DNA of 64,000 bases from Halopiger xanaduensis SH-6 (GCF_000217715.1 NC_015666.1:2926270-2990269), one strand, 5' to 3'. Shown: positions 8,839 through 16,769, counted from the first letter of the stretch. Translations and numbers: made by a program. Notes: generated from the letters alone by a model not told the origin.

Positions 8839-9492
8839 ATGGCCGAGGCAAACGCCGTCAGAGAACGGATCGTTGACAGCGGTGTCGTCGCGGTACTGCG
8901 GGGCATCGACGAGGACCAGATCACCGACGTAGCGACGGCTATCCACGAGGCCGGCGTCACGGCGCTCGAGGTGACCGCCGACGGGAAGCGCGCGAGCGAG
9001 AAGATCGCCGCGATCGACCGCGAACTGGCCGACACGGACGCCGTCGTCGGCGCCGGGACGGTACTGGACGCGCCGACGGCCCAGTCGGTCATCGACGCCG
9101 GCGCGGAGTTCGTCCTCGCGCCCGACTGCAACCCGGAGATGATCGAGCTCTGCAACCGGCAGGGCGTCGTCTCGATTCCGGGCGTCATGACGCCGACCGA
9201 GGCCGTCACGGCGATGGAAGCCGGCGCGGACATGCTGAAGATGTTCCCCGCGACGACCGTCGGGCCGGGCCACATCGGCGCGCTGCAGGGGCCGCTCGGC
9301 GACGTCGACGTCATGCCGACCGGCGGCGTCTCGCCCGACAACGTCGACGACTTCTTCGACGCGGGTGCGATCGCCGTCGGCGCCGGCAGCGCGATCGTCG
9401 ACTACGACGCGATCGAGGCCGGCGACATGGACCAGGTCCGCGAGCACGCGGCCGAGTTCGTCGAGGCCGTCGAAGCGGCGCGCTCGCAGTAG
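8839..9492 (+). CDS. kdgA: 2-dehydro-3-deoxy-6-phosphogluconate/galactonate aldolase
   Basis: A 217-residue class I aldolase of the Eda family that cleaves KDPG or KDPGal to pyruvate and glyceraldehyde-3-phosphate. The family landmarks are 'SGVVAVLRGIDEDQ' at the N-terminus, 'GAGTVLDAPTAQSVIDAGAEFVLAPDCNP', the Schiff-base lysine in 'DMLKMFPATTVGP' and 'PTGGVSPDNV' for phosphate binding. Full length for the family. It stands at the head of a sugar-acid block: a PfkB kinase and a dehydratase follow on the other strand, so together they can perform the lower part of the semi-phosphorylated Entner-Doudoroff or DeLey-Doudoroff route. Whether the gluco- or galacto-configured substrate is preferred cannot be read from the sequence. 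Confidence 0.92.
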   Translation: MAEANAVRERIVDSGVVAVLRGIDEDQITDVATAIHEAGVTALEVTADGKRASEKIAAIDRELADTDAVVGAGTVLDAPTAQSVIDAGAEFVLAPDCNPEMIELCNRQGVVSIPGVMTPTEAVTAMEAGADMLKMFPATTVGPGHIGALQGPLGDVDVMPTGGVSPDNVDDFFDAGAIAVGAGSAIVDYDAIEAGDMDQVREHAAEFVEAVEAARSQ

Positions 9493-9533
9493 CGCTGCGC
9501 GGCTCGAAAACTGCTTTTTGCTTCGTTTCGGCG

Positions 9534-10499
9534 TTACCGATCGATCCCACCGTCCGCGTCGTCGATCACGCCCTCGACTTCGGCGGGCGTGAGCACGGCG
9601 AGGTCGCCGTTGATCGTGCGCTTTAGGGCTGCGGTGGCCGAGCCGTACTCGAGCGCCCCGGCCACGTCGCGATCCTCGCCTGCGAGGTAGCTCGCGAGGA
9701 AGCCGCCGACGAAGGCGTCGCCGGTGCCGATCGGATCGGTCGTCTCGGCGGGGAACGCCGGCTGGTCGTGGACGGTACCGTCGCCCTCGAGCGCGAGCGC
9801 GCCCTCCGCGCCCTGCGTCACGACGACGACGTCCGCGTCGTAGGTCGTCGCGATTTCGCGGGCGATCTCCTCGTCGCTGCCCGACAGGTCGAGGACGGAT
9901 CGGGCGTCTCGAGCCGCGACGACGGGAATGTCGACGGACTCGAGGAGCTCCTCACAGCAGGCCCGCGCTTCGGCGGGCGACCACAGCTTCGAGCGGTAGT
10001 TGAGGTCGAAGACGGTCGTCGCGCCGGCCTCCTGCGCGCGCTCGAGGAGGGTCGCGGTCGTCGCCTCGAGGCGGTCCGAGAGCGCGGGGGTAATCCCGCT
10101 CGTGTAGAGGGCGTCGACGGTCTCGAGGTCGATCCCGTCGGTCAATTCGTCCGGCGTCGCGGTTCGGACCGCCGCGTCCGCGCGGTCGTAGATGACGTTC
10201 GTGCCCCGCGGTTCGCCGCCCTGCTCGATGAAATAGGCGCCCTGCCGGCCCTCGTCGGTCCAGGCGACGTTCGTCTCGACGCCGTGGCTCCGCACCTCTC
10301 GGGTGACCCGTCTGCCCAGCGGCGAGTCGGGAAGTTTGGAGGCCCACGTCGCCTCGAGGCCGAGGTTCGACGCCGCGATAGCGACGTTACTCTCGGCGCC
10401 GGCGGTGCGAAAGTCCAGTTGTCGGGCCGTCTCGAGGCGGTTGCCGGGGGTCGGCGAGAGCCGCAGCATCGTTTCGCCGAACGTCAGCAGCGATGACAT
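9534..10499 (-). CDS. kdgK: 2-keto-3-deoxygluconate/galactonate kinase (PfkB family)
   Basis: A 321-residue sugar kinase that would phosphorylate KDG or KDGal at C6 with ATP, feeding the aldolase gene that converges on it (stop codons 42 bases apart). PfkB features are the N-terminal 'LLTFGETMLRLSPTPGNRLE', 'GGAESNVA'-like segment read here as 'AGAESNVAIAASNLG', and the C-terminal active-site motif 'DPIGTGDAFVGGFLASYL', which holds the catalytic Asp and the anion hole. Length is normal. It has its own TATA box (10523-10529), so it is probably transcribed separately from the dehydratase gene upstream on the same strand. Confidence 0.92.
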   Translation of the reverse strand: MSSLLTFGETMLRLSPTPGNRLETARQLDFRTAGAESNVAIAASNLGLEATWASKLPDSPLGRRVTREVRSHGVETNVAWTDEGRQGAYFIEQGGEPRGTNVIYDRADAAVRTATPDELTDGIDLETVDALYTSGITPALSDRLEATTATLLERAQEAGATTVFDLNYRSKLWSPAEARACCEELLESVDIPVVAARDARSVLDLSGSDEEIAREIATTYDADVVVVTQGAEGALALEGDGTVHDQPAFPAETTDPIGTGDAFVGGFLASYLAGEDRDVAGALEYGSATAALKRTINGDLAVLTPAEVEGVIDDADGGIDR

Positions 10500-10522
10500 T
10501 GCTCGTTCGTTTCGAACTCTCG

Positions 10523-10529
10523 CATATAG
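10523..10529 (-). promoter_or_regulatory. TATA box of the KDG kinase gene
   Basis: CTATATG on the minus strand lies 24-30 bases before the kinase ATG at 10499, which predicts a leaderless transcript. Just upstream of it sits the palindrome ACGGTACCGT (10536-10545), inside the repeat at 10537-10555, in a place where a regulator could contact the TFB/TBP complex. Confidence 0.6.
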
Positions 10530-10536
10530 GTGTTCA

Positions 10537-10555
10537 CGGTACCGTCGGATTTGGC
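10537..10555. repeat. 19-base repeat, copy 2, next to the kdgK promoter
   Basis: Exact second copy of the sequence at 3846-3864. Here the central palindrome extends to ten bases (ACGGTACCGT). Its place 8 bases upstream of the TATA box suggests an operator. A related half-site TACCGTC follows the TATA box of the dehydratase gene near 11840. Confidence 0.5.
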
Positions 10556-10625
10556 GAGGGTTCCGATCGATTCGAACCGAAAGTAGAAACGAGACGTCCG
10601 CTCGAGGCGTCAGGACGTCCTCCCG

Positions 10626-11807
10626 CTACCACTCGGCGACGCTGCCGTCGTCGTGTTCCCAGACCGGATTGTGCCAGTTGACCTCCTGTTCGGCGCGCTC
10701 GCGGACGACGTCCTCGTCGACCTCGATGCCAAGCCCCGGATCGTCGGGCAGGTCCACGTAGCCGTCCTCGTACTCGAAGACCGAGGGATCGGCGAGGTAG
10801 TCGAGCACGTCGCTGGTCTCGTTGTAGTGGATGTCGAGGCTCTGCTCCTGAATCAGCGTGTTCGGCGTGCAGGCGTCGACCTGGATACAGGAGGCCAGCG
10901 CGATCGGCCCGAGCGGGCAGTGGGGCGCGATGGCGACGTCGTAGGCCTCGGCCATGCTCGCGATCTTCTTGACCTCGGTGATCCCGCCGGCGTGCGATAG
11001 GTCCGGCTGGATCAGGTCGACGACGCCCTGCTCGAACAGCGACTTGAAATCCCACCGGGAGAACATCCGCTCCCCCGTGGCGATCGGGATCGTCGTGTGC
11101 TGGGCGATTTCGGGGAGCGCGTCGTTGTGCTCCGGCAGAACGGGTTCCTCGACGAAGAACGGCTCGTAGGGCTCGAGCGCCTCCACGAGTCGCTTGGCCA
11201 TCGACTTCGAGACGCGGCCGTGGAAGTCGACGCCGATGTCGACCTCGTCGCCGACGGCGTCTCGGACTTCGGCGAGGCGCTCCTGGGCCGCCTCGACGGC
11301 TGCGGGGTTGTCGATCCGGCGCAGTTCGGGGGTGGCGTTCATCTTCAGCGCGGTGAAGCCGGCGTCGACCTTCTCGGCGGCCGCCTCGCCGACGTCGGCG
11401 GGTCGGTCGCCGCCGATCCACTGGTAGACGCGGATGCGGTCGCAGGCCGCGCCGCCCAGCAGTTCGTAGACCGGCAGGCCGTACTGCTTGCCCTTGATGT
11501 CCCACAGGGCCTGATCGATGCCGGCGATGGCGCTCATGAGGACGGGCCCGCCGCGGTAGAAGCCGCCGCGGTAGAGCCGCTGCCAGTGGTGCTCGATTCT
11601 CGAGGGGTCCTTCCCGAGCAGGTAGTTCTCCATCAGCTCCTCGACGGCGGCCCGGACGGTCTTCGCGCGGCCCTCGACGACCGGTTCGCCCCAGCCGACG
11701 GTGCCGTCGGCGGTCGTCACCTTCAGGAACAGCCAGCGGGGCGGCACCTCGAACAGTTCGTAGTCGACGATTCGGTCGTCCGAATTGCCGTTGGAGTCAG
11801 TCGACAT
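10626..11807 (-). CDS. D-galactonate/gluconate dehydratase (enolase superfamily)
   Basis: A 393-residue mandelate-racemase-group dehydratase that removes water from an aldonic acid to give the 2-keto-3-deoxy acid. It follows the bacterial DgoD pattern closely along its whole length: 'PPRWLFLKV', 'WGEPVVEGRAKTV', 'YRGGFYRGGPVLMSAIAGIDQALWDIKGK', metal ligands in 'GVDFHGR', 'FVEEPVLPEHN' and 'IATGERMFSRWDF', the acid/base His in 'APHCPLGPIALA', and the C-terminal 'NPVWEHDDGSVAEW'. That favours galactonate, although the gluconate dehydratases of haloarchaea belong to the same superfamily. The neighbouring alpha-galactosidase, kinase and aldolase fit a galactose route. It has its own TATA box at 11829-11836. 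Confidence 0.88.
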   Translation of the reverse strand: MSTDSNGNSDDRIVDYELFEVPPRWLFLKVTTADGTVGWGEPVVEGRAKTVRAAVEELMENYLLGKDPSRIEHHWQRLYRGGFYRGGPVLMSAIAGIDQALWDIKGKQYGLPVYELLGGAACDRIRVYQWIGGDRPADVGEAAAEKVDAGFTALKMNATPELRRIDNPAAVEAAQERLAEVRDAVGDEVDIGVDFHGRVSKSMAKRLVEALEPYEPFFVEEPVLPEHNDALPEIAQHTTIPIATGERMFSRWDFKSLFEQGVVDLIQPDLSHAGGITEVKKIASMAEAYDVAIAPHCPLGPIALASCIQVDACTPNTLIQEQSLDIHYNETSDVLDYLADPSVFEYEDGYVDLPDDPGLGIEVDEDVVRERAEQEVNWHNPVWEHDDGSVAEW

Positions 11808-11828
11808 ACGCGTCCATCCTGCACCTCG

Positions 11829-11836
11829 ATATATAG
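11829..11836 (-). promoter_or_regulatory. TATA box of the dehydratase gene
   Basis: The run ATATATAG, read as CTATATAT on the minus strand, lies 22-29 bases before the ATG at 11807 and predicts a leaderless mRNA. Directly upstream is GTGATACCGT, which resembles half of the inverted repeat at 58024-58057 and the repeat near 10540. Confidence 0.55.
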
Positions 11837-11948
11837 TGATACCGTCTCATGCCTGCGGTTCGACGGTGCGTAGGCCGCGCGTCGACCGGCGTCGCGCGCT
11901 CGAGTCGCCGCGAACTGCCGGAAGCCGCCCCATTCACCGCTCGAGCGT

Positions 11949-13256
11949 TCAGTTCAACTCGGGCAGGTACGCCTCGTTCGCCGCGAGCAGTTCCGCGGTC
12001 AGCTCGTGGATCTCGTCGAGCGACAGTTCCGCCGCGGTGAGCGGATCGAGTTTGACCGCCTGGTGGACGGCCTCGCGGTCGCCCTTGAGTGCGCCCTTGA
12101 CAGCTAACCGCTGGACGTTGACGTTGGTTCGGTTGAGCGCGGCCAGTTGGGGCGGAAGCTTGCCCACGGAACAGGGGTGGACACCGGTGCCGTCGACCAG
12201 ACACGGGACTTCGACGCAGGCGTCGTTCTCGAGATTCTGGATGTGTCCGGGTCCGTTGGGGACGTTGAGGTTGAGCCGCCGCGGCGTGTCGGTCTCGATC
12301 GAGTGGATCAGCCGCGAGGCGTACTCCTCGGAGCGCTCGATTTCGACCTCGCCGGGATCGACGTCCGCCAGCGCGTCGTCGCGCTCCGCGGAACGGGCCT
12401 TCCAGCCCTCGAGGTAGGTCGCGGTCGGCATCCGCTCGGCGTAGCTGGTCCCGGTGAGTTCCTCGATGAGGTCCGGATCGGTGCGGAAGTAGGGGTGATA
12501 CTCCGAGTTGTGTTGGCTCGATTCGGTGACGAACGCGCCGAAGTGCTTCAGGAGTTCGAACCGGACGGTGTCCTTCTCGTAGATTTCGTCGTCCTCCATC
12601 GCGTCCTCGAGCATTGGGTAGACGTCCTGCCCTCGCCACTCACACTCGAGGAACCAGGCCATGTGGTTGATGCCGGCGACCCAGTACTCGAGTTCTTCCT
12701 GCGGGACGTCGACGTACTCGGCGATCGCCTCGGCGGTGTGGGGAACGCTGTGACAGAGGCCGACGGTCTCGATATCGGTGGCCTCGTACAGCGCCCAGCA
12801 GACGATCGCCATCGGGTTCGTGTAGTTCAACAGGAGCGCGTCGGGGCACAGTTCTTCCATGTCCGCAGCGATTTCGAGCAGCGTCGGGATCGTCCGTAGG
12901 CCGCGGAAGATGCCGCCGGGGCCGAGCGTGTCGCCGATCGCCTGCTCGACGCCGTACCGCTCGGGGATGCGGATCTCGTTTTCGAACGGCTCGGTGCCGC
13001 CGACGTTGATCATGTTGAGGACGTAATCGGCCCCCTCGAGCGCTTCGCGTCGATCCGTCGTGGCCTCGATCGTCGCGTCGACGCGGCCGTTGTCGACCAT
13101 CGCTTCAGCGATTTCGACGGTCTGCTCGAGGCGGTGCTCGTCGATGTCCATCAGCGAGATGGTGCTGTCGCTCAACGCTTCGAACGAGAGGATGTCGCCC
13201 ACGAGGTTCTTCGCGAAGACCATGCTGCCGGCGCCGATGAACGCGATCTTTGTCAT
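11949..13256 (-). CDS. glycoside hydrolase family 4 alpha-galactosidase/glucosidase
   Basis: A 435-residue GH4 enzyme. GH4 glycosidases use NAD+ and Mn2+ and cleave by oxidation-elimination rather than by the usual acid/base route. The nucleotide-binding start 'KIAFIGAGSMVFAKNLV', 'DALLLNYTNPMA' and the metal-binding Cys-His motif 'GLCHSVPHT' followed by 'VAGINHMAWFL' are all present. The sequence resembles MelA-type alpha-galactosidases more than phospho-glucosidases. There is no signal peptide, so it acts in the cytoplasm on an imported oligosaccharide; no transporter is adjacent. With the dehydratase, kinase and aldolase it suggests breakdown of an alpha-galactoside. Galactose dehydrogenase and lactonase would have to be encoded elsewhere. 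Confidence 0.88.
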   Translation of the reverse strand: MTKIAFIGAGSMVFAKNLVGDILSFEALSDSTISLMDIDEHRLEQTVEIAEAMVDNGRVDATIEATTDRREALEGADYVLNMINVGGTEPFENEIRIPERYGVEQAIGDTLGPGGIFRGLRTIPTLLEIAADMEELCPDALLLNYTNPMAIVCWALYEATDIETVGLCHSVPHTAEAIAEYVDVPQEELEYWVAGINHMAWFLECEWRGQDVYPMLEDAMEDDEIYEKDTVRFELLKHFGAFVTESSQHNSEYHPYFRTDPDLIEELTGTSYAERMPTATYLEGWKARSAERDDALADVDPGEVEIERSEEYASRLIHSIETDTPRRLNLNVPNGPGHIQNLENDACVEVPCLVDGTGVHPCSVGKLPPQLAALNRTNVNVQRLAVKGALKGDREAVHQAVKLDPLTAAELSLDEIHELTAELLAANEAYLPELN

Positions 13257-13280
13257 GAGACCACGTATCAGTCAAGATCG

Positions 13281-13288
13281 ATATAAAG
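13281..13288 (-). promoter_or_regulatory. TATA box of the GH4 gene
   Basis: CTTTATAT on the minus strand lies 25-32 bases upstream of the ATG at 13256. This is a clear haloarchaeal TATA element for a leaderless transcript. Confidence 0.65.
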
Positions 13289-13328
13289 TTAGTGTAGAAT
13301 AGAAATCGTCTTTCGGCAAAGTAACGCA

Positions 13329-14054
13329 CTATCTGCGGAAAAACCGCTCGAGGGCAAAGATCTCTCCCAAGGTCGCCCAAAAGCCACGATCTTGCTTAAA
13401 AAAGAAAGGAAGATACCTCTCTACAGACGCCATTACAAACTTATAGAGACGTGGTGAGATAGATCTAAGCACAGCTAAGAAGCAGAGAACAACGATCTTT
13501 TTAGGATTTCGAAGGCCTCTATTCCAGATATAGTACGAAACTAATTGGGAACGATCTGTTCTTGATGATATGATCTGCCCATGGCCAATTCGAATTTCTC
13601 TATTAAATTCCCTCAGGAACTGGGTGTCTTTCTGAAGAAGGTAGAGATACAGTAGAACCATGCCTCCAAAAATAGCCGGAGTCCCACTTAGAATCATGTG
13701 TAGAGAAGTTGAATGCCAAGAAACTACGGTTGAGACCCAATTCGAAATCGCCCATCCTGCCGCGGTTGAAATTCCCCAGCAAATAAGAAGAAAAACCCCA
13801 ATCAGCCAATAAAGTCGACGAGCAACTTCCACTGGTTGCAGTACTTTCTCGTGTGGATCAAAACGAGTAGATTTCTCTCCCTCATTGATGGCACGCTCCT
13901 GAAGTTCGGTTATTGGTAGCTCGCTAAAAGCCACTTTGATAATAGGTGTCATATATGCAGTCCTGTAGAGAGAAAGAAAATCAGATCGAATTTCCATATA
14001 TTGAGGGATATCAATGACTTTCTGGAAAATATAATCGCGGATTCGAACCTTCAT
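13329..14054 (-). CDS. AT-rich orphan membrane protein, probably acquired
   Basis: A 241-residue protein with two clear membrane helices in the middle ('YWLIGVFLLICWGISTAAGWAI' region and 'AIFGGMVLLYLYLL') and a third weaker hydrophobic stretch near residue 190, flanked by basic soluble parts. I recognise no family. Its DNA is about 40 percent GC against well over 60 percent in the neighbours, codon use follows that (AGA, AAA, ATA, TTA), and the protein is basic and not acidic. Both point to recent transfer. It lies 123 bases from tRNA-Pro, a typical integration site. No integrase or second copy of the tRNA end was found, apart from a T-arm-like GTTCGAATCCGCG in the first codons of the gene. 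Confidence 0.7.
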   Translation of the reverse strand: MKVRIRDYIFQKVIDIPQYMEIRSDFLSLYRTAYMTPIIKVAFSELPITELQERAINEGEKSTRFDPHEKVLQPVEVARRLYWLIGVFLLICWGISTAAGWAISNWVSTVVSWHSTSLHMILSGTPAIFGGMVLLYLYLLQKDTQFLREFNREIRIGHGQIISSRTDRSQLVSYYIWNRGLRNPKKIVVLCFLAVLRSISPRLYKFVMASVERYLPFFFKQDRGFWATLGEIFALERFFRR

Positions 14055-14177
14055 AAGGTCTTATCTAACTGCTTCTGTGATTGTATAGGTCCTATTGATA
14101 AAAATATCAATCAAATATGGATCTTCTGTAGCGCTAATGAACCACGCGTCGCTCATGATATTGCGATGCGGGAAAAG

Positions 14178-14250
14178 TGGGCCGGCGCAGATTCGAACTG
14201 CGGTTACGGCCACCCGAAGGCCGAAGGATACCAAGCTACCCCACCGGCCC
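14178..14250 (-). tRNA. tRNA-Pro (anticodon CGG)
   Basis: On the minus strand a full cloverleaf can be folded. The acceptor stem GGGCCGG pairs with CCGGCCC. The D arm has A14, G15 and the G18G19 pair. The anticodon stem CGGCC/GGCCG closes the loop TTCGGGT with anticodon CGG. The T arm is CGCAG-TTCGAAT-CTGCG, and A is the discriminator base. No intron is seen and CCA is not encoded. The gene for TrmY, which modifies tRNA position 54, lies just upstream on the same strand. Confidence 0.95.
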
Positions 14251-14351
14251 GCACTCGGATAGTGCGCGTCCGATCGTTTAACGCTTCCGAAAGCGCATCG
14301 TCGGGCCGCAGGCGTGCGATTCGATCACTCTCACACGAGTCCGCCTGCACC

Positions 14352-14954
14352 CTAAAATCGCTCGTACCCCTCCGTGTCCAGATAGTGGTGTGCGATCGTG
14401 ATCGCCTGATCCGCGTGCAGCAGTTCCGGTCCCAGTCGAAGCCGCTGGTCAACTGCGTCCTCGAGCAGCCCTTCCTCCTCATCAGTAAAGTCCCGATGAT
14501 CGGAGAGCACGAAAATACCGTCCGCGAGCGCCGCTGCGTCCACGTCCGTCACCGCATCACCGTCCTCGTGCAACTGGACGATCGGCCCGTCGTCGGCGAT
14601 CTCCTCGAGCGTCGCCTCGAACCCGCGGCGGTAGACCTCGATGCCGGGGCTGGGTTCGGCGGGCAGCGCGCCGATGGCCTCGTCGCGGTGCTCGAGGGCC
14701 TTCCGGACGAGCGCGGCGGTGCTTCGCTCGTCGGGGTTGAGCCGGCGGAGCTCGCTCCCGTCGAAGGTGATCGTGAGTTCGTCCCGCGCGATCAGGTGGG
14801 TGCGAACGTCCTCGCGGATGCCGTGGGAGGTGACAAAGGAGGCGGTGATCGACCGGCAGAGGGCGTCGAGCCGGCCGGCTCCGCTCGCGAGGTCGTCCAG
14901 CGAGAAGTCAGGCTCGGTCGGTACCTCGTGACCGAGGAGTACGAACTGGCGCAT
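14352..14954 (-). CDS. trmY: tRNA pseudouridine(54)-N1-methyltransferase TrmY
   Basis: A 200-residue SPOUT-class methyltransferase that uses S-adenosylmethionine to turn pseudouridine 54 of the tRNA T-loop into N1-methylpseudouridine, the archaeal counterpart of ribothymidine. The sequence runs 'MRQFVLLGHEVPTEPDFSLDDLA', 'RSITASFVTSHGIREDV' and, in the knotted SAM-binding part near the C-terminus, 'DGIFVLSDHRDFTDEE'. Length and motif order are normal. Pus10, which makes the pseudouridine that TrmY methylates, is encoded 3.1 kb away, and a tRNA gene lies 101 bases downstream. Confidence 0.92.
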   Translation of the reverse strand: MRQFVLLGHEVPTEPDFSLDDLASGAGRLDALCRSITASFVTSHGIREDVRTHLIARDELTITFDGSELRRLNPDERSTAALVRKALEHRDEAIGALPAEPSPGIEVYRRGFEATLEEIADDGPIVQLHEDGDAVTDVDAAALADGIFVLSDHRDFTDEEEGLLEDAVDQRLRLGPELLHADQAITIAHHYLDTEGYERF

Positions 14955-15066
14955 ATCGGAGGGAGGGCGACCGGCGGGATAGCCGCCACGGTTTGCGGTC
15001 GACTTCGTACCGAATCTATTGCCTCGAGCGTCCGATTTCGACTCGAGCGCCTCGAGCCCGCCTCAC

Positions 15067-15627
15067 TCAGGACGTCGCCGCCCGAAGCGCGCGCCGGGGC
15101 AGCCCCAGCACGTACGCGAGACCGGGCATTCCGTCCCGGTACCAGACGAGGGCGCCGATCGCGAACAGGCCGAACTGGACGATCTCGTAGGGACCCAGAT
15201 CGTAGTAGTGGAGGATCGCGTCCAGCAAGCCGGCGACGGGCTCCTCGGCCGGCGGCTCGAGCACCGGCCAGAGGAAGTACTCGGTGCCCGAGAGGTCGCC
15301 GCGCAGCACGCTCGGCGGGACGTCCGCGACGAGGTGCGAGTAGTGCCCGACCAGGAAGCCGACGCCGACGTCGCGGCGCCCGAACCGGTCCGCGGCGACG
15401 AGGACGAGCGCCGAGAGGGCGGCGCCGAACAGCAGCGAGTGGGTGAGCGTCCGGCCGCCGGGGAGCACGTCGAAGTTCCACGCGAACGGCTTATCGATGA
15501 GGTCGGGGAACTGCGAGCCGACGGCGAGAGCGAGCGCCGGCAGGGCGAGCGGCGGGCGATCGAACTGGCGGTGCGCGTAGGCGGTGTAGCACAGGTACGC
15601 GACGGCGAGGTGTCCCCAGGGCCACAT
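15067..15627 (-). CDS. membrane-bound metal-dependent hydrolase (YdjM/DUF457 type)
   Basis: A 186-residue integral membrane protein with four to five hydrophobic helices. The opening 'WGHLAVAYLCY', the segment 'GSQFPDLIDKPFAW' and 'RTLTHSLLF' with the later 'GHYSHLVADVPP' place His and Asp residues in the pattern of YdjM/DUF457 membrane hydrolases, where they are thought to bind a metal. The substrate is unknown; lipid or phospholipid turnover is often suggested for the family. The gene stands alone. Confidence 0.75.
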   Translation of the reverse strand: MWPWGHLAVAYLCYTAYAHRQFDRPPLALPALALAVGSQFPDLIDKPFAWNFDVLPGGRTLTHSLLFGAALSALVLVAADRFGRRDVGVGFLVGHYSHLVADVPPSVLRGDLSGTEYFLWPVLEPPAEEPVAGLLDAILHYYDLGPYEIVQFGLFAIGALVWYRDGMPGLAYVLGLPRRALRAATS

Positions 15628-15735
15628 TCACCGGTGATTTACGGGTGCGGAAGATAGGTGCTTCGACTCGGGACACGTAGCCGTCTTGCACAGCCATGGC
15701 GAACCGTTTCCCCCGATCCGGGCGGCGATACTGGT

Positions 15736-15915
15736 ATGGCGAAATCACAGTCGACGGCGGAACAGCAGGACGGCGGGGCCGTACTCGCGATTCTCGAGGG
15801 GCGCTCGTGTCCGTCCTGCGGCGGCGAACTCGAGCGCGACGTCTACAAGGACAAGGATGCGGTCGTCTGCGCCGAGTGCGGAACGCCGCGGGCGCAGGTG
15901 TGGACGCCGTCCTAA
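15736..15915 (+). CDS. small zinc-finger protein (HVO_A0556 type)
   Basis: A 59-residue protein with two zinc knuckles, 'CPSCGGEL' and 'CAECGTPRAQVW', spaced for a single zinc site. It matches the short CPxCG-type proteins common in haloarchaea, whose role (nucleic-acid or protein binding) is mostly unknown. I chose the ATG at 15736 (MAKSQSTAEQQ); the longer frame upstream is basic and unlikely to be translated. Confidence 0.8.
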   Translation: MAKSQSTAEQQDGGAVLAILEGRSCPSCGGELERDVYKDKDAVVCAECGTPRAQVWTPS

Positions 15916-16015
15916 GCGGGAGAGTCCGGACGCCGATTTTTCGCGGCGATCGACCGAACTCGAGCGAGCGGTGCGGAACGCGAGCAGGCGTTCGCGGTTC
16001 GAGCCGAACCCGCGT

Positions 16016-16222
16016 TCAACCGCGCTGCTCGTTCGCCCGCGAAGCCGGATAGTCGTGCCCGACCACCAGGGCGAGCACGTTGATCGTGACGAGACCGAGG
16101 AACAGCGAGAGCCGGCCCGGCGAGTCGATCCCGGCTACGAAGACGGGGAGGTACGCGATCGGGAAGAGGGCCCCGACCCAGAAGCCCAGCGCGCTGACGA
16201 CGCTGCCGAGGTGCGTGGGCAT
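16016..16222 (-). CDS. small two-helix membrane protein
   Basis: A 68-residue protein with two membrane helices ('VVSALGFWVGALFPIAYLPV' and 'LFLGLVTINVLALVVGHDY') and short charged ends. No family is recognised. It follows the DUF7511 gene by four bases on the same strand, so the pair probably forms one transcription unit. Confidence 0.65.
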   Translation of the reverse strand: MPTHLGSVVSALGFWVGALFPIAYLPVFVAGIDSPGRLSLFLGLVTINVLALVVGHDYPASRANEQRG

Positions 16223-16226
16223 GGAC

Positions 16227-16427
16227 TCAGCGCATCGACTCGAGTTCGACGAACGCGTCGTCGTGGGCGGTGATCCAGGTCGTCATCAGTTCGTCTCTGT
16301 CCGCGTCTCGCGGATAGACCGCACACTCGTTGGGGGCGTCGTCGTTCTCGATGACGACGCACTCGAGGGCGATCGACGACGACGCGGTCGGAGACGATCG
16401 GGAGTCGGTATCGATATCGGAGCTCAT
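16227..16427 (-). CDS. DUF7511-type small acidic protein
   Basis: A 66-residue acidic protein (MSSDIDTDSRSS...). The core 'ALECVVIENDDAPNECAVYPRDADRDELMTTWIT' is the typical pattern of a short haloarchaeal family known as DUF7511, with no assigned function. I set the start at 16427 and not at the in-frame ATG ten codons upstream (MANPTVACPP), because acidic, family-like sequence begins there. Confidence 0.7.
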   Translation of the reverse strand: MSSDIDTDSRSSPTASSSIALECVVIENDDAPNECAVYPRDADRDELMTTWITAHDDAFVELESMR

Positions 16428-16769
16428 GGGGGGACAGGCGACGGTCGGGTTCGCCATCCGTCCGTCGTCGTCGCACCCCCATAGTTATCGAGTCGTTACC
16501 GGATCGAACGGCCGCAGTAGCGCAGTTTCTCGATTCGATTCGATCGCTTTCACCGGCTGAAAAAGAAGTTAATCAGTGCTAACCTGTACGAACGAATTAC
16601 GGCTCGGACGCGACGGAAGCGACTCCCTACAGTCGGTACGGGTCGATACGGCGCCTCGAGCCGACCGATATTCGGTTTGAACCGGTTCTGCCGCCGAGCG
16701 AGTCGCGGCGACCAGTCGCCGGTCCGGTCGTGGCGGTTCGACGCGAGCCGAAACGACGCTCCGTTACCC
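16428..16769. other. intergenic region, 342 bases
   Basis: It holds the probable promoter of the DUF7511 gene (ATAACTATG on the minus strand near 16480-16488) and then sequence between that gene's upstream side and the 3' end of the HtrA gene. A small AT-rich patch lies at 16560-16600. I see no gene or RNA structure here. Confidence 0.5.
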
